Notes: generated from the sequence alone by a model not told the origin. Shown: positions 45,880-55,679, numbered from the stretch's first letter. The stretch is DNA of 64,000 bases from Butyricimonas synergistica DSM 23225 (GCF_000379665.1 NZ_KB903359.1:1703340-1767339); one strand, 5' to 3'. Numbers and translations: made by a program.

Positions 45880-47550
45880 TTACAATTTCACGCTATATCC
45901 GAAATCAATAATTTTTCCGAATCCTTTATACTCAAACACTTCACTATCAAGTTCAACCTCTCCCGTAGAAGCTAATTTCAATTCAAGTATTCCCCCTTCA
46001 TTTCCACCATAGTCCAAAGAAATACCCAAACGATAAGGAGCACCTATCCATTCCCAATTCCCCTCATCATTCTTATATCCCCAATCTGTAATTGAATTTC
46101 TAAATTTCAACCCGGTAATCTTTGCAAAAGCATTTTCGTGTTCATAAAGCAACGTCACCCTCGGCACAGTACGGTTTAAATCTACTTTATAAATCTTATT
46201 GCCCCCGGCAATAAACAACATCTTACCAAAAGCATAAGAAGTCGCAATACTCATCTCGTCAACATTCATACCTCCCGGCACATCGAATGTGTATTTCCCT
46301 GCACATCTGGCAGCTGTCGAGCTGGCACCAAATCCACTTCCATCAAAATCATACACATGAAGTTTATGATCAGAGGTACTGAAAAGCGTTGCCAACACAT
46401 TCATATCGACCCGGTTCATATCTATCATAATTTTATCATTTCCGAGGTCATTCGGATCAAATGCATTTCCCGCATAGGGATTCGCCCCGATCTCAACAAT
46501 GTTTCTTATCACTTTGGTAGGGGAAAAATATTGTTCACGCCCCTTCCTGAAATAGTAATTGTAATCACTGTCATACTCGTTATAATATTGCTTACATCTC
46601 AAAAAACGATGGTTTTGTTCATCATAGAAAATAAAACCGTAAGTCGTCATGGATGCGATCTTTGTCACATTACACGATTCTTCGTGGCCATCCTCCCATA
46701 CAAGCGGATAATACACGGAAAGACCATCGGCGGCTGCCGCATACAATTTCCCGTTATCAGACACGATTTCTCCTAAACGTGAACTTGTGAACGAAACCAA
46801 CCAATCCGGTGAAAAATTATTATCTCCCGTGACCTCCTTTATATGAAGCATTTCCTGATACGTGTAAATTTGTTCAAAAGAAACGGCATTCATCAAATGT
46901 ACATCCCGATCCGTCCCGACGAAAATCACGGGTTGCTGACGAGTATAATACTCATCCCATGTACCGTAACTCCAATCCGTCAACAGGAATTTGGGAGTTC
47001 CCTCTATAGGTAAATCCTGTTTCATATCACTTTTGTAAGCATCCCGAACAACGACCCCTCCATTTCCTTCACCATCAACCACTCCCAAAACAGATTTCCC
47101 GTCAACCTGTTGAAGCACAAACCAGCTACGACTATAAGGAACTATCGGTTTCACGGTCATTTCTTGATACCATTCACTACCATCTTTCCGGTGGTCCGTA
47201 ACAACTAAACGCACGGTACGGATATTAACATCCGTGGGTTGAAACACCAATTCACACGTTTTCTCCTGCCCGCATTCAATCCATTCATCCAAAGCTCCCG
47301 TTTTTTTCAACTTCTCTTCCCACCTGTAAGTCAAATTAGATTCCTCCTCTGCCAATGTCTGAGACAACTTCGGTTCTATCACGGCGACAACAGGCTTTTC
47401 TTTACTCAAACGAACACTCACCGAGGTCGGCAATTCTATACTTATTTCGTTTATATCATGATAGTCATAAGAACCCTTATCATCATAACACCCCGATAAT
47501 AAAAGCAAACCACCCACGAAGAAACTGACAATATTCACATTCTTTCTCAT
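45880..47550 (-). CDS. PKD-like family surface lipoprotein (SusE position)
   Basis: 556 aa with a lipoprotein signal ending in LLLLSGC (Cys about residue 22), then YDDKGSYDYHDINEISIELP, the start of the PKD-like family found in Bacteroidota SusCD loci. An Ig/PKD-type beta module (about 40-130, LTYRWEEKL ... VRLVVTD) is followed by a probable beta-propeller-like region with repeated FIGTDRDVHL/KLYAAAADGL/KLHVYDFDG blades. It is probably exposed on the surface next to SusD and binds substrate. It follows the DUF4843 gene by about 25 bases. The alternative ATG at 47559 would add three residues. Confidence 0.85.
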   Translation of the reverse strand: MRKNVNIVSFFVGGLLLLSGCYDDKGSYDYHDINEISIELPTSVSVRLSKEKPVVAVIEPKLSQTLAEEESNLTYRWEEKLKKTGALDEWIECGQEKTCELVFQPTDVNIRTVRLVVTDHRKDGSEWYQEMTVKPIVPYSRSWFVLQQVDGKSVLGVVDGEGNGGVVVRDAYKSDMKQDLPIEGTPKFLLTDWSYGTWDEYYTRQQPVIFVGTDRDVHLMNAVSFEQIYTYQEMLHIKEVTGDNNFSPDWLVSFTSSRLGEIVSDNGKLYAAAADGLSVYYPLVWEDGHEESCNVTKIASMTTYGFIFYDEQNHRFLRCKQYYNEYDSDYNYYFRKGREQYFSPTKVIRNIVEIGANPYAGNAFDPNDLGNDKIMIDMNRVDMNVLATLFSTSDHKLHVYDFDGSGFGASSTAARCAGKYTFDVPGGMNVDEMSIATSYAFGKMLFIAGGNKIYKVDLNRTVPRVTLLYEHENAFAKITGLKFRNSITDWGYKNDEGNWEWIGAPYRLGISLDYGGNEGGILELKLASTGEVELDSEVFEYKGFGKIIDFGYSVKL

Positions 47551-47575
47551 AATCTTCATTTTTTAGTCCAATCAC

Positions 47576-48259
47576 TTAAAAACGTTTAAACACAATCTCC
47601 TCTCCATTCTCATCCAATAAAGGCGGATTATTCTTTTTATACTCCTCGTAAGCATCATAAAGCCTATTTCGATCCTCCTTCGTCGACGGAATATCATCAT
47701 ACGTCGCCTTAAAATAATCCATCATAAAAAAATATTTGGCATCCGAATATTCTCCCCAATAATAGCTATACCAGTCATTGCGCTTTATCGTGTAATACAC
47801 TTTTATCGGCAAACTCGCTTTATCCTCGCGCCCCGGATCAAACTGGAACAACGGATTATCCAAATCAAAGAAAACATTTGCCAAGCAAAACGATCCACCG
47901 GTTAATTTCTCGGGACGGCGCACTTTTACCGTTACGATCTGGCTTGATGCGTTCACCGGAAACACATACTTCTCGGCACAAGACACATCAGCCTTTAACG
48001 CAGAACTCTCATTCGATTCTATCTTCAAACAAAAGGTCCTCTCCTCCAGTAAAGTATCTCCCTGCAAACCGATCACCAGTTCCAACTCCTTCTCCGTGTA
48101 CCCTTTCACGTAATCACTATCCACAAAATGCACCTCTGTATTGCTATAAACAAAATTCAAACGGGGAGTTTCATTATACAAAGCGATATCATTCTCTTCA
48201 CATCCCGCGTACAAGAAAAACGACACCAATACCAATAAAAGAAATCTATATTTTTTCAT
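47576..48259 (-). CDS. DUF4843-family lipoprotein
   Basis: 227 aa with a lipoprotein signal ending FFLYAGC (Cys about residue 19). The DUF4843 pattern follows: NETPRLNFVY at the start of the mature protein, a calx-beta-like middle (LVIGLQGDTLLEERTFCLKIE) and a terminal WYSYYWGEYSDAKYFFMMDYF. Genes of this family are found between susD and the PKD-like lipoprotein in Bacteroidota loci and encode accessory surface proteins of unknown detail. It starts 11 bases after susD. Confidence 0.85.
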   Translation of the reverse strand: MKKYRFLLLVLVSFFLYAGCEENDIALYNETPRLNFVYSNTEVHFVDSDYVKGYTEKELELVIGLQGDTLLEERTFCLKIESNESSALKADVSCAEKYVFPVNASSQIVTVKVRRPEKLTGGSFCLANVFFDLDNPLFQFDPGREDKASLPIKVYYTIKRNDWYSYYWGEYSDAKYFFMMDYFKATYDDIPSTKEDRNRLYDAYEEYKKNNPPLLDENGEEIVFKRF

Positions 48260-48270
48260 CCTCATTCATT

Positions 48271-49764
48271 TTAATTGTTATTACCAAAAGTCTTCTCGTT
48301 ATCCGGTAACGGCCATTGATAAAAAGCAGACATATCCTCTTTTACACAATAAGAAAAAGTTTTATAGTTATGCCGTTTGTAAAAGTAAAACAGTTGCCCC
48401 TCCGAGAAGAACTCTTTTCTATACTCTCTCATCAACTCGTTAATCCGCTTCGTGTGATTTTGGTCATAATCTGCCCTTGTATCCAAACGGTCATAAGCAT
48501 CATCGGCAACAAGCCCATCCTCGTAAGCGATCCCGCGAGCCCACATCACCGTGTTTAATGCCTCGACACTTTTCTCCTTATCCGTTTCGCATTCCGCTAT
48601 AATATAGTACATCTCGGGCAAACGGATTAAAGGCAAAACATCTTTCCCCTCGTATCTCGACACGGCAGAAGTATAAGCTGATTGGTCATATTTCAAACAG
48701 ATCTTATATTCTTGACCGGTTCTCCCGGAAACCTCTTTAAAAGCGAAAGCATTCGCCCGGCGATCCAAAGTTCCCCGGCTTCCTGTTTCAAACTGTTCGT
48801 TAAAATTAGTTCTCTTGCGCATGATATAAACCCCATCGGAAAGAAATCCTTGAGGAATCTCCAGTTTATAATTTCCCTGTTCTTCCAACAACTTGTCCAA
48901 TTCATAAACATTCAAACCGAAAATATGTTCGGCAAACAAAACCGGGTTAGAATTATCTTCATGAAAAGTAAAATAGTTACTGTTCACAACCTCCCTCGCG
49001 TAAGCCAACGCCTTCTGCTTGCTCTCGGCATCACCCTTGTAACAATACGCCCGGGCTAACATGGCCTTTACGGCATAAGTGTTCATCCGCATTTGCCGGG
49101 AGTTTTCAAAAGCGTTAATGCTCCTGTTATATTCAAAATTCTTCGGGTCGGCAATCTCCAACAAAGAATCAGCTTCATGCAAATCCGCCAGCACGTGATC
49201 AATCACCTTCTCTGCCGGCAAAATCGGGGTAGCCTTTTGGTCAAAACTAATTCTATACGAAATAGCTTTCCCCGTGGGATTGACACCATACACGGGACCA
49301 AACAACCTTAGCAAATCAAAATGCAAAAAAGCCCTTAGCCCCAAAGCCTCTCCTTTCATCAATTCGTAATACTTCTCGGTCTTAATAACGGATTTATTCT
49401 CTTCTATATATTTCAGGAAATTATTGATATTCGCAATAACGTTATACATATTCGAATAAATATCATCCTTCACTTTCAACCATACATTATCGTAATCATA
49501 CAAATCTTTCCATTGAGACACTCCCGGAAATTCATCATAATTACCGGAAATAGCATCCAAATACCCGTATGTCAGATTCTTGGCGTACAATTCCGTTTCT
49601 CCCATTTTCAAGTAAAAACCTGTCAACACATCCTTAAATCCCGCTTCGCTCTCGAATAATTTATCCGCCGGAATAGCTGTTTTAGGCTGAACATCCAACC
49701 AATCGGAACAAGAGGCAATTCCCACCATTAGTCCCAATATCAATATATATAATCTCTTCTTCAT
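48271..49764 (-). CDS. SusD/RagB-family lipoprotein (locus 2)
   Basis: 497 aa. Lipoprotein signal ends in GIASC (Cys about residue 19) and SDWLDVQPKTAIPADKLFES is the classic SusD start. The TPR core (EALGLRAFLHFDLLRLFGPVYG) and C-terminal SusD segment (LIRLPEMYYIIAECE, RINELMREYRKEFFSEGQLFYFYKRHN) are intact. It caps the SusC2 barrel and captures substrate. It lies 16 bases after susC. The ATG at 49764 is used since the earlier one at 49794 overlaps susC and would precede the signal peptide by ten residues. Confidence 0.95.
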   Translation of the reverse strand: MKKRLYILILGLMVGIASCSDWLDVQPKTAIPADKLFESEAGFKDVLTGFYLKMGETELYAKNLTYGYLDAISGNYDEFPGVSQWKDLYDYDNVWLKVKDDIYSNMYNVIANINNFLKYIEENKSVIKTEKYYELMKGEALGLRAFLHFDLLRLFGPVYGVNPTGKAISYRISFDQKATPILPAEKVIDHVLADLHEADSLLEIADPKNFEYNRSINAFENSRQMRMNTYAVKAMLARAYCYKGDAESKQKALAYAREVVNSNYFTFHEDNSNPVLFAEHIFGLNVYELDKLLEEQGNYKLEIPQGFLSDGVYIMRKRTNFNEQFETGSRGTLDRRANAFAFKEVSGRTGQEYKICLKYDQSAYTSAVSRYEGKDVLPLIRLPEMYYIIAECETDKEKSVEALNTVMWARGIAYEDGLVADDAYDRLDTRADYDQNHTKRINELMREYRKEFFSEGQLFYFYKRHNYKTFSYCVKEDMSAFYQWPLPDNEKTFGNNN

Positions 49765-49780
49765 ATCCCAAAATTTTAAT

Positions 49781-52700
49781 TTAGAATGCAACATTTAGAG
49801 AAAACGAGAACTGACGGGCAAAAGGATAATCCGTTCCACGTTCCCGCTTTACCGATGACAAATAAAATAAATCCTCCATGTTAAAAGCCAACTTCACGGA
49901 ACTCAATCCCCAACGTTCGATAAACTTCGCGTTTGTCTTATCCATCCGGTAACTCAACGAAAGCGAAGCCATCTGGAATGTATTCTCATCCATAACAAAA
50001 CGAGAAGTCGCCTTCGTCCCGGATCCGCGGATCCCGGTATTTATACGCTTGAATTTTGCCTTGTCTCCGACATTCTGCCAGCGCAAACCCAAAACCCGTT
50101 TATCGGCATTATACATCAAATTAGCATTTTCAACCTTATCAACCAAAGTTTGGTTATATGTTTGCCCCCCGAACTTATAAGCCATACTTACATCAATCCC
50201 AAACCCTTTATAAGCAAAAGAAGAATTAATATTCCCTTGCCATTTCGGTTCTATTGTACCTATCGGGACCAAATCCACCACATCATACGTCCCCGTCATC
50301 TTTCCATTTCTTTTCACTAGGATCTCCTCTCCCGTCATCGGGTCTATTCCCAAAGATTTCACGACCCAAATCCGGTTAATGGATTCACCTTCTTCATAAT
50401 GCGAAAGCGGGCTATCCTCCTGTTCATTATAATTTTCCTCATTCATGTGGCGTAATGCCTCTGAAATTTTTTTCAATTTATCCTTGTTATGGGAACCATT
50501 AAATGTAATCGTCCAATAAGCAGAATTTTCCGTGTCTTGGTAAGGAATAAATGCCACATTCAATTCTACACCCTTATTTTCCAAAGTACCTAAATTTTCG
50601 GGATAAGAATCAAAACCTAAAGAAGGGGCTAAAGTAACTTGCGTCAACGAATTCTTTGTCAACTTCTGGAAATACTCTGCCCGGGCAGTTATCCGACCGT
50701 TCAACACACCCAATTCCACGCCAAAATTCCAAGTATCGGTCTGCTGCCATTTCAATTTTTCGTTCGGCATGGCAACAATCTCTACCCCCGTACCATCAGA
50801 AGCCAAATACGGGTAAAGCAGGTTATTATAACTATAAAGCTCCCTTGATTGATAAGGTGCAAAACCTTGAGTTCCCGTAACTCCATACGATCCCCTTAAC
50901 ACGAATTCTGAAATAAAATCAAACCGAGACATAAAATTTTCCTTTTTCACATCCCAACGTAGCCCGGTAGCCCAAAAAGGAGCGAATCGATTATCTTTAC
51001 CGAATTGAGAGGAACCATCCAACCGCACGCTAAAATCGACTGAATATTTATAAGCATAAGAATAACCGAAACTTCCCGTCCAACCGATCAACCGGGAGGT
51101 ATTTTCCGAGCCGGACATTTTCTCGTTATATTGCTTACCGAACAATATGCCATCCATATTCTCATTCGGGAAACCTGTTACATAGGCTCCATAACTTTCA
51201 TTCTTAGTTTCCTGAACTGACATACGGGCGTTAGCCGTCAGGTAATGCACCTCTCTCAACAACTTGTTATAACTTGCCGTTAAATCCAGTGAATACGAGA
51301 AACTTTCTCGTTGCGTGCGTTTAAAATCCCCCCGCTGGGTCGGATCCGTTATTCCATCAAAAGCCGTATGTTGAGCCGGTCTGAAAACATCGGTTTTGCC
51401 ATTCCCTTTGGAAAGAGAAAAGGCGCCTATTAACCGGATATCATCATTAGGATTATACTCCACGCTAAACAGATTCCTAACACTAAAATTAGTTGTCCGG
51501 TTTTTCGTGTTCAAAGTTGCATTATACATCGGATTGGCATAATCCGTCGTTCTTCCCCCCGTGTAAGTAAATATCACGAAATTATCCAAACGCTTCAAGA
51601 TTTCACCATTTTCCCCGTAAGGACGCAAATAAGGATTCAGTTTCGTGTAATCGCTAAAACTTCCCCAAGGCGACTCATCCCCCACGGTATTCTCCACCGT
51701 AACCTTATTTTTCAACAACACTTTATCAAAACGATACTGTAAATCCAACGCTCCGGTCGTCACATCTCTTTTACTTCCTTTCATGACACCCGGCGTATGG
51801 TTATACCCGACATACAAACGATAACGCAATGCCCGATCTCCTCCCTCCAGGGTCAACGTATGCCGTTGCTGCACGGAAGTCCGCAAAGGTTTATCCAACC
51901 AATACGTGTTCACGCCACGCTTTACTTCTCTCAACTTATCTTGATAATTTTGAAGTATCTCTATACCGCCATTTCCTTCATACATTCCTGCCAAAACCTC
52001 AGCCCTCAATTTTTCCTCCGCATTCATCAAATTATAATCCGACAAATCGGGAGCCTCTATCCGGACATTCCCTCCGTAAGTCACCCACAGACGTCCCTCC
52101 TTAGGAGTTTTCGACTCGATAACAATCACCCCGTTCGCGGCACGGGAACCATAAATAGCCGTTGCGGCTGCATCCTTCAACAATGTAATGGATTCCACCC
52201 GGTCCGGATCCAAATCCACCATCGTCTGCAAATCGATCTCGAACCCATCCATAATCAACAGCGGCTTATTAGGATACGTGTCATACTCCCCTTGCAAAGT
52301 CACCATCTCTGCCGAAGCACCCGCGTTACTTCCGCCCGGCAACGTGGCCTGTCCCCGCATTCTCAAATCGGGAAGGCGATTCGGGTTCGAGCCGTTCAAC
52401 ACATCCTCCATAATCCGGAAACTAGGATCTATCGCCGCCAGCGCCTTGGCTATATTCGTCGAACTAATCTTCTTCAAATCTTCACCTTTCACGGAAAGCG
52501 CCGACCCCGTGAAACCTTCTTTCCGACGATTAAACATACCGGTTACTACAACCTCCGACAATTCCTCCTCGTTCTCCTCCATTACCACCACCAGCGGCTT
52601 CATATCCTTCTTCAACTCTTTCAACACGATCTCCTTATCTCTCATCCCAACAAAAGAGAACACCAACACCACGCTGTCCATCCCGGGAACTTCCATCGCG

Positions 52701-53197
52701 AACACGCCATTGGCATCCGTCGCTGTCCCGATCTTCGTCCCCTTGATCAAGACCGTTACCCCCGGCAACACCTCTTTCTTCTTGTCCGTCACTTTCCCCG
52801 TTATCCGGAACGCTTCTTTCTCCGCTTCCCGCATAATCTGCTCGGCTCGAGTCAATATAACCACGACATCCTTCTGAATATAATATCCCAACAACGTATG
52901 TTCCAAACATTTATCCAAAATCTGCCGTACATCGTCGGACGTCACGTCTACCGTAACCTTCCCAGCTTTATTCACCACCTGTTCATTAAAAATAAACGTG
53001 TACCCCATCTTTTGTTTGATCTCCTTAAACACGGATTTCAAACTTGCATCCGTCACCTTTATCGTCGTCTGCTGGGCTGAAGTAATAGCAGAAACTGACA
53101 AAAACGACAGCAACAAAAAAACTGTTGTCAACTTCATAATCAGTAAAATTTTTTGCCGGACTTGTTTTAACTGTCCTTTCTCGTTCTTTTTTTTCAT
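49781..53197 (-). CDS. SusC/RagA-family TonB-dependent transporter with STN domain (locus 2)
   Basis: 1138 aa. Signal peptide (about 15-42), STN domain (about 45-115, TIKVTDASLKSVFKEIKQKM), a carboxypeptidase-like domain (about 130-210, ITGKVTDKKKEVLPGVTVLI), a plug with VVTGMFNRRKEGFTGSA and IYGSRAANGVIVIESK, and a C-terminal barrel ending RQFSFSLNVAF. The STN domain and adjacent fecR and sigma genes mark it as a signalling importer. Two features differ from locus 1: the metalloproteases instead of TlpA proteins downstream, and a thioredoxin gene upstream of fecR. That suggests peptides or proteins as substrate; inference. Confidence 0.96.
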   Translation of the reverse strand: MKKKNEKGQLKQVRQKILLIMKLTTVFLLLSFLSVSAITSAQQTTIKVTDASLKSVFKEIKQKMGYTFIFNEQVVNKAGKVTVDVTSDDVRQILDKCLEHTLLGYYIQKDVVVILTRAEQIMREAEKEAFRITGKVTDKKKEVLPGVTVLIKGTKIGTATDANGVFAMEVPGMDSVVLVFSFVGMRDKEIVLKELKKDMKPLVVVMEENEEELSEVVVTGMFNRRKEGFTGSALSVKGEDLKKISSTNIAKALAAIDPSFRIMEDVLNGSNPNRLPDLRMRGQATLPGGSNAGASAEMVTLQGEYDTYPNKPLLIMDGFEIDLQTMVDLDPDRVESITLLKDAAATAIYGSRAANGVIVIESKTPKEGRLWVTYGGNVRIEAPDLSDYNLMNAEEKLRAEVLAGMYEGNGGIEILQNYQDKLREVKRGVNTYWLDKPLRTSVQQRHTLTLEGGDRALRYRLYVGYNHTPGVMKGSKRDVTTGALDLQYRFDKVLLKNKVTVENTVGDESPWGSFSDYTKLNPYLRPYGENGEILKRLDNFVIFTYTGGRTTDYANPMYNATLNTKNRTTNFSVRNLFSVEYNPNDDIRLIGAFSLSKGNGKTDVFRPAQHTAFDGITDPTQRGDFKRTQRESFSYSLDLTASYNKLLREVHYLTANARMSVQETKNESYGAYVTGFPNENMDGILFGKQYNEKMSGSENTSRLIGWTGSFGYSYAYKYSVDFSVRLDGSSQFGKDNRFAPFWATGLRWDVKKENFMSRFDFISEFVLRGSYGVTGTQGFAPYQSRELYSYNNLLYPYLASDGTGVEIVAMPNEKLKWQQTDTWNFGVELGVLNGRITARAEYFQKLTKNSLTQVTLAPSLGFDSYPENLGTLENKGVELNVAFIPYQDTENSAYWTITFNGSHNKDKLKKISEALRHMNEENYNEQEDSPLSHYEEGESINRIWVVKSLGIDPMTGEEILVKRNGKMTGTYDVVDLVPIGTIEPKWQGNINSSFAYKGFGIDVSMAYKFGGQTYNQTLVDKVENANLMYNADKRVLGLRWQNVGDKAKFKRINTGIRGSGTKATSRFVMDENTFQMASLSLSYRMDKTNAKFIERWGLSSVKLAFNMEDLFYLSSVKRERGTDYPFARQFSFSLNVAF

Positions 53198-53248
53198 ACT
53201 TTTGTATCCATTATAATTACACGATGTGCTTCAAAGCACTTACTTCGG

Positions 53249-53272
53249 GTCGGACGTCGCTACACGTCCGAC
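53249..53272 (-). other. Hairpin between fecR and susC, locus 2
   Basis: GTCGGACGT and ACGTCCGAC arms with a 6-base loop, 6 bases after the fecR stop. The T run (53275-53280) follows on the plus strand only, so in the operon mRNA it is a stem preceded by an A run. A second small stem, GTGCTTCAAAGCAC, lies at 53225-53238. Confidence 0.55.
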
Positions 53273-53278
53273 ACTTTT

Positions 53279-54382
53279 TTATTTCACGAAAACATTATTT
53301 CCCTTTATCGTCATCCGCACACTTCCGGTACGCTCGATCAAACGAAGCACCTCCTCGAAATCCTCGTGGCGCCGCGTATCCACCGAAAAACGCTCCTCTC
53401 GCACAGCCTGGTTCTCAAAAAATATATTTACATTATACCAACGGGCCAATTCATGTAATATATCCTCCAAACGTTCATCCTCGAAAAGGAAATACCCGTT
53501 CTTCCATGCCACGAAAGGCGTCACGTCCACCTTCTCCACCGACATTCCCCGCCCGTCATTCCTTTTCCGTGCCTGTTCGCCCGGTGTTAACTTAACATCA
53601 GTACCTTTGTCATGTATAACCACAGTCCCAGTCACGAGAGTTGTAGCAGAAGGCAAATTTTCGTAAGACCGCACGTTAAACTCCGTTCCCAACACCTCCA
53701 CCTCGTACATATCTTCCACCTCTACCCTGAAAGGTGCTGTAGAATCCTTTACCACTTGAAAATAAAGCTCTCCGCTCACCCGCACCCGCCGTTCTCCACC
53801 GGAAAATACCGTCGGGAAACGCAACTTCGATTCGGAATTCAGCCACACGACAGACCCATCCGGCAACACCACCTGATACTCGCTTCCCCTCGGTGTCCGT
53901 ACTTCATTATAAACCGCAACCCGCTCCTTCTCCACCGTATCTCGGACCGCGGTCAAAAACACACTAACACTATCTTTCTGCAAATCCACCACATTCCCGT
54001 CCGGCAACACGAGCTCTGCATACGGTCTGCCAGGTTTTATTTTCTCTGCCACGGCTACCGGAGTCCCCACCTTCCGCCCCTCCACAAGCATCCAAACACC
54101 AAGAATAACCACTCCGAAAAACGAAGCGGCAATTGCCAAACGCCCCCACGACCATCTTCTACGACCGTGTAACTTTCTTTCCAACCCACCCCAACTCTTT
54201 TGCCAATCATACTCACCCAAGCGTTCCATCTTCTCCATAATCCTACGCTTATCGACCAATCTGGCAAAAATCTCCTCGTTCCTCCCCTTCACCAACCATT
54301 CCTCCAGTGCCATCCGCTCCTCTTCCGTCATCTTCCCTTGGAGATAGCGGAAAATCAACCTTTCTATATTACTTTGTTCCAT
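53279..54382 (-). CDS. FecR-family anti-sigma/transmembrane signal relay (locus 2)
   Basis: 367 aa with the same layout as the locus 1 protein: cytoplasmic sigma-binding part (about 1-75, LIFRYLQGKMTEEERMALEEWL), a membrane helix (about 80-97, LAIAASFFGVVILGVWML), the FecR domain (about 160-265, TPRGSEYQVVLPDGSVVWLNSESKLRFPTVF) and a C-terminal DUF4974 domain (YFLFEDERLEDILHELARWY). It should couple SusC2 substrate sensing to the sigma factor at 55680. It is separated from that gene by the thioredoxin-like gene, which is unusual, and its own upstream region repeats the one before the thioredoxin gene. Confidence 0.93.
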   Translation of the reverse strand: MEQSNIERLIFRYLQGKMTEEERMALEEWLVKGRNEEIFARLVDKRRIMEKMERLGEYDWQKSWGGLERKLHGRRRWSWGRLAIAASFFGVVILGVWMLVEGRKVGTPVAVAEKIKPGRPYAELVLPDGNVVDLQKDSVSVFLTAVRDTVEKERVAVYNEVRTPRGSEYQVVLPDGSVVWLNSESKLRFPTVFSGGERRVRVSGELYFQVVKDSTAPFRVEVEDMYEVEVLGTEFNVRSYENLPSATTLVTGTVVIHDKGTDVKLTPGEQARKRNDGRGMSVEKVDVTPFVAWKNGYFLFEDERLEDILHELARWYNVNIFFENQAVREERFSVDTRRHEDFEEVLRLIERTGSVRMTIKGNNVFVK

Positions 54383-54404
54383 GATACCTTTACTTTATAT
54401 CTAG

Positions 54405-54447
54405 AACGACATTCCCTCTCCCAAGTGTGATTTAAAAAAAGTTAAAT
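54405..54447 (-). repeat. Copy 1 of a ~43-bp repeat, upstream of fecR in locus 2
   Basis: From AACGACATTCCC to GTTAAATTA on the plus strand this matches the stretch at 55566-55607 at most positions, including an identical GTGTGATTTAAAAA. It ends 22 bases before the fecR ATG. Candidate binding site of the locus sigma factor. Confidence 0.5.
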
Positions 54448-55523
54448 TACCGTTTATACTTCTCGATAACCTCCTTCAAATCTTGCATATCTAATTGTTT
54501 CATAATTCTTTCTCCGGACTCCACCACTTTCCGAGCCTGAACACCATCCACTTTATCCGACATATAGTCCAACAAAGACAAAACCAAACGCACATAACTC
54601 TTTTTTTCGCGAAACGTTGTATCTTCCAACATTAACACTATTTTCTCCGCATCTTTTTTCATACAATCGTTAGCTAACATATAAGCAGATTTTAATCGTT
54701 CGTCATCCTGCATTCCCACCATTTCTACTTCTTGACAGATTTTCCCCAACTTTTCCAATCCTTCTTTAGTTCTGAATTCTTCCCAGTACAAACAATCTTT
54801 AAGCCTAACGCCATAAATTGAATACAACCAAGAATTAATAGACTCTTGCTCTTTATAATTCTTACGCAAGGAAGAAAGGTTTTCTATCATATATTTAAAT
54901 CTATCATCTCCATACTTTATTTCACCCAACAAAAAACTAAAATCCTCTCGTAGCCAATCCTTATTCGAGAGTTTTTCTGCCAACTTTGTCATTATCTCCT
55001 TGTCTTTTTCTCTAAAACCGGCATGATACAACGCCCAATGATAATCACGCAATTGTTTCTTTTTCATCTTTCCCGCGGCATACAATTTTGTCAAATAATC
55101 GAGCGACGTTTCTTTTCTTGCCCCCATCTCCACCCACGCAATAAAATCTTTCAAACTAGAACTTCCCCCGAGAATCCGGTGCTGCTCCGTACCATCGGGA
55201 CGAATCAAAAGAAAAGTCGGAAAACCCTTAACACCAAACCTTTTTGCCAATTCAACACCCTCACCTACTTCCATATCACACTTCAAGCAAATAAAGCGAG
55301 AATTAAAAAAATCTCCGGCCTCCTTTTCCCGAAAGACGGTATTCAACATCACTTTACACGCACCACACCATTGCGTGTAACAATCCATAAACACTAATTT
55401 CTTCTCCTCTTTGGATTTTTTCAACGCTTGTTCAAACGTCAAATCTTCAAACTTAACACCTTCTTGAGCTCTCCCCACAAAAACAACCGACATAAAAACG
55501 ATACAAATTACAATACTTCTCAT
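54447..55523 (-). CDS. Exported thioredoxin-like protein of SusCD locus 2
   Basis: 358 aa with signal peptide (about 1-19). A thioredoxin fold lies at about residues 25-135 with active site TQWCGACKVM (Cys about 53 and 56) and the cis-Pro in GFPTFLLIRPDG. The C-terminal 220 residues are charged, helical and Lys/Glu-rich, and match no fold I can name. Likely a periplasmic disulfide reductase or a redox-linked chaperone. It is inserted between the sigma gene and fecR, and copies of a 43-bp repeat precede both it and fecR. Functionally it parallels the TlpA proteins at the end of locus 1. Confidence 0.85.
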   Translation of the reverse strand: MRSIVICIVFMSVVFVGRAQEGVKFEDLTFEQALKKSKEEKKLVFMDCYTQWCGACKVMLNTVFREKEAGDFFNSRFICLKCDMEVGEGVELAKRFGVKGFPTFLLIRPDGTEQHRILGGSSSLKDFIAWVEMGARKETSLDYLTKLYAAGKMKKKQLRDYHWALYHAGFREKDKEIMTKLAEKLSNKDWLREDFSFLLGEIKYGDDRFKYMIENLSSLRKNYKEQESINSWLYSIYGVRLKDCLYWEEFRTKEGLEKLGKICQEVEMVGMQDDERLKSAYMLANDCMKKDAEKIVLMLEDTTFREKKSYVRLVLSLLDYMSDKVDGVQARKVVESGERIMKQLDMQDLKEVIEKYKR

Positions 55524-55565
55524 AATTTCAAATTTAAAAATTCAATTTCAATAACACATCATAAA

Positions 55566-55607
55566 AACGACATCTCCCCTCCCGGGTGTGATTTAAAAAG
55601 TTAAAAA
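55566..55607 (-). repeat. Copy 2 of the ~43-bp repeat, upstream of the thioredoxin gene
   Basis: From AACGACATCTCC to GTTAAAAAA on the plus strand, matching 54405-54447. It lies 43 bases before the thioredoxin ATG and next to the divergent sigma promoter at 55609-55639. Confidence 0.5.
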
Positions 55608-55608
55608 A

Positions 55609-55639
55609 TTTGCATTAAGTCCGGAAAATAATACCTTTG
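55609..55639 (+). promoter_or_regulatory. Promoter of the locus 2 sigma gene
   Basis: TTTG (55609-55612), 19-base spacer, TACCTTTG (55632-55639), an exact consensus fit. It is of the housekeeping type, so the sigma factor is probably made constitutively. Confidence 0.7.
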
Positions 55640-55679
55640 GACTTCAATTGGTGTATAACCTTATTGACACGATTACATT

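Noticed and set aside
51797-53080. 427-residue plus-strand frame opposite susC of locus 2
   Set aside because: His/Arg/Pro-rich antisense shadow of an unmistakable TonB-dependent transporter.
53249-53280. Rho-independent terminator for the fecR-susC operon
   Set aside because: The T run follows the stem on the plus strand, whereas the genes are on the minus strand; both neighbours are expected to be co-expressed.
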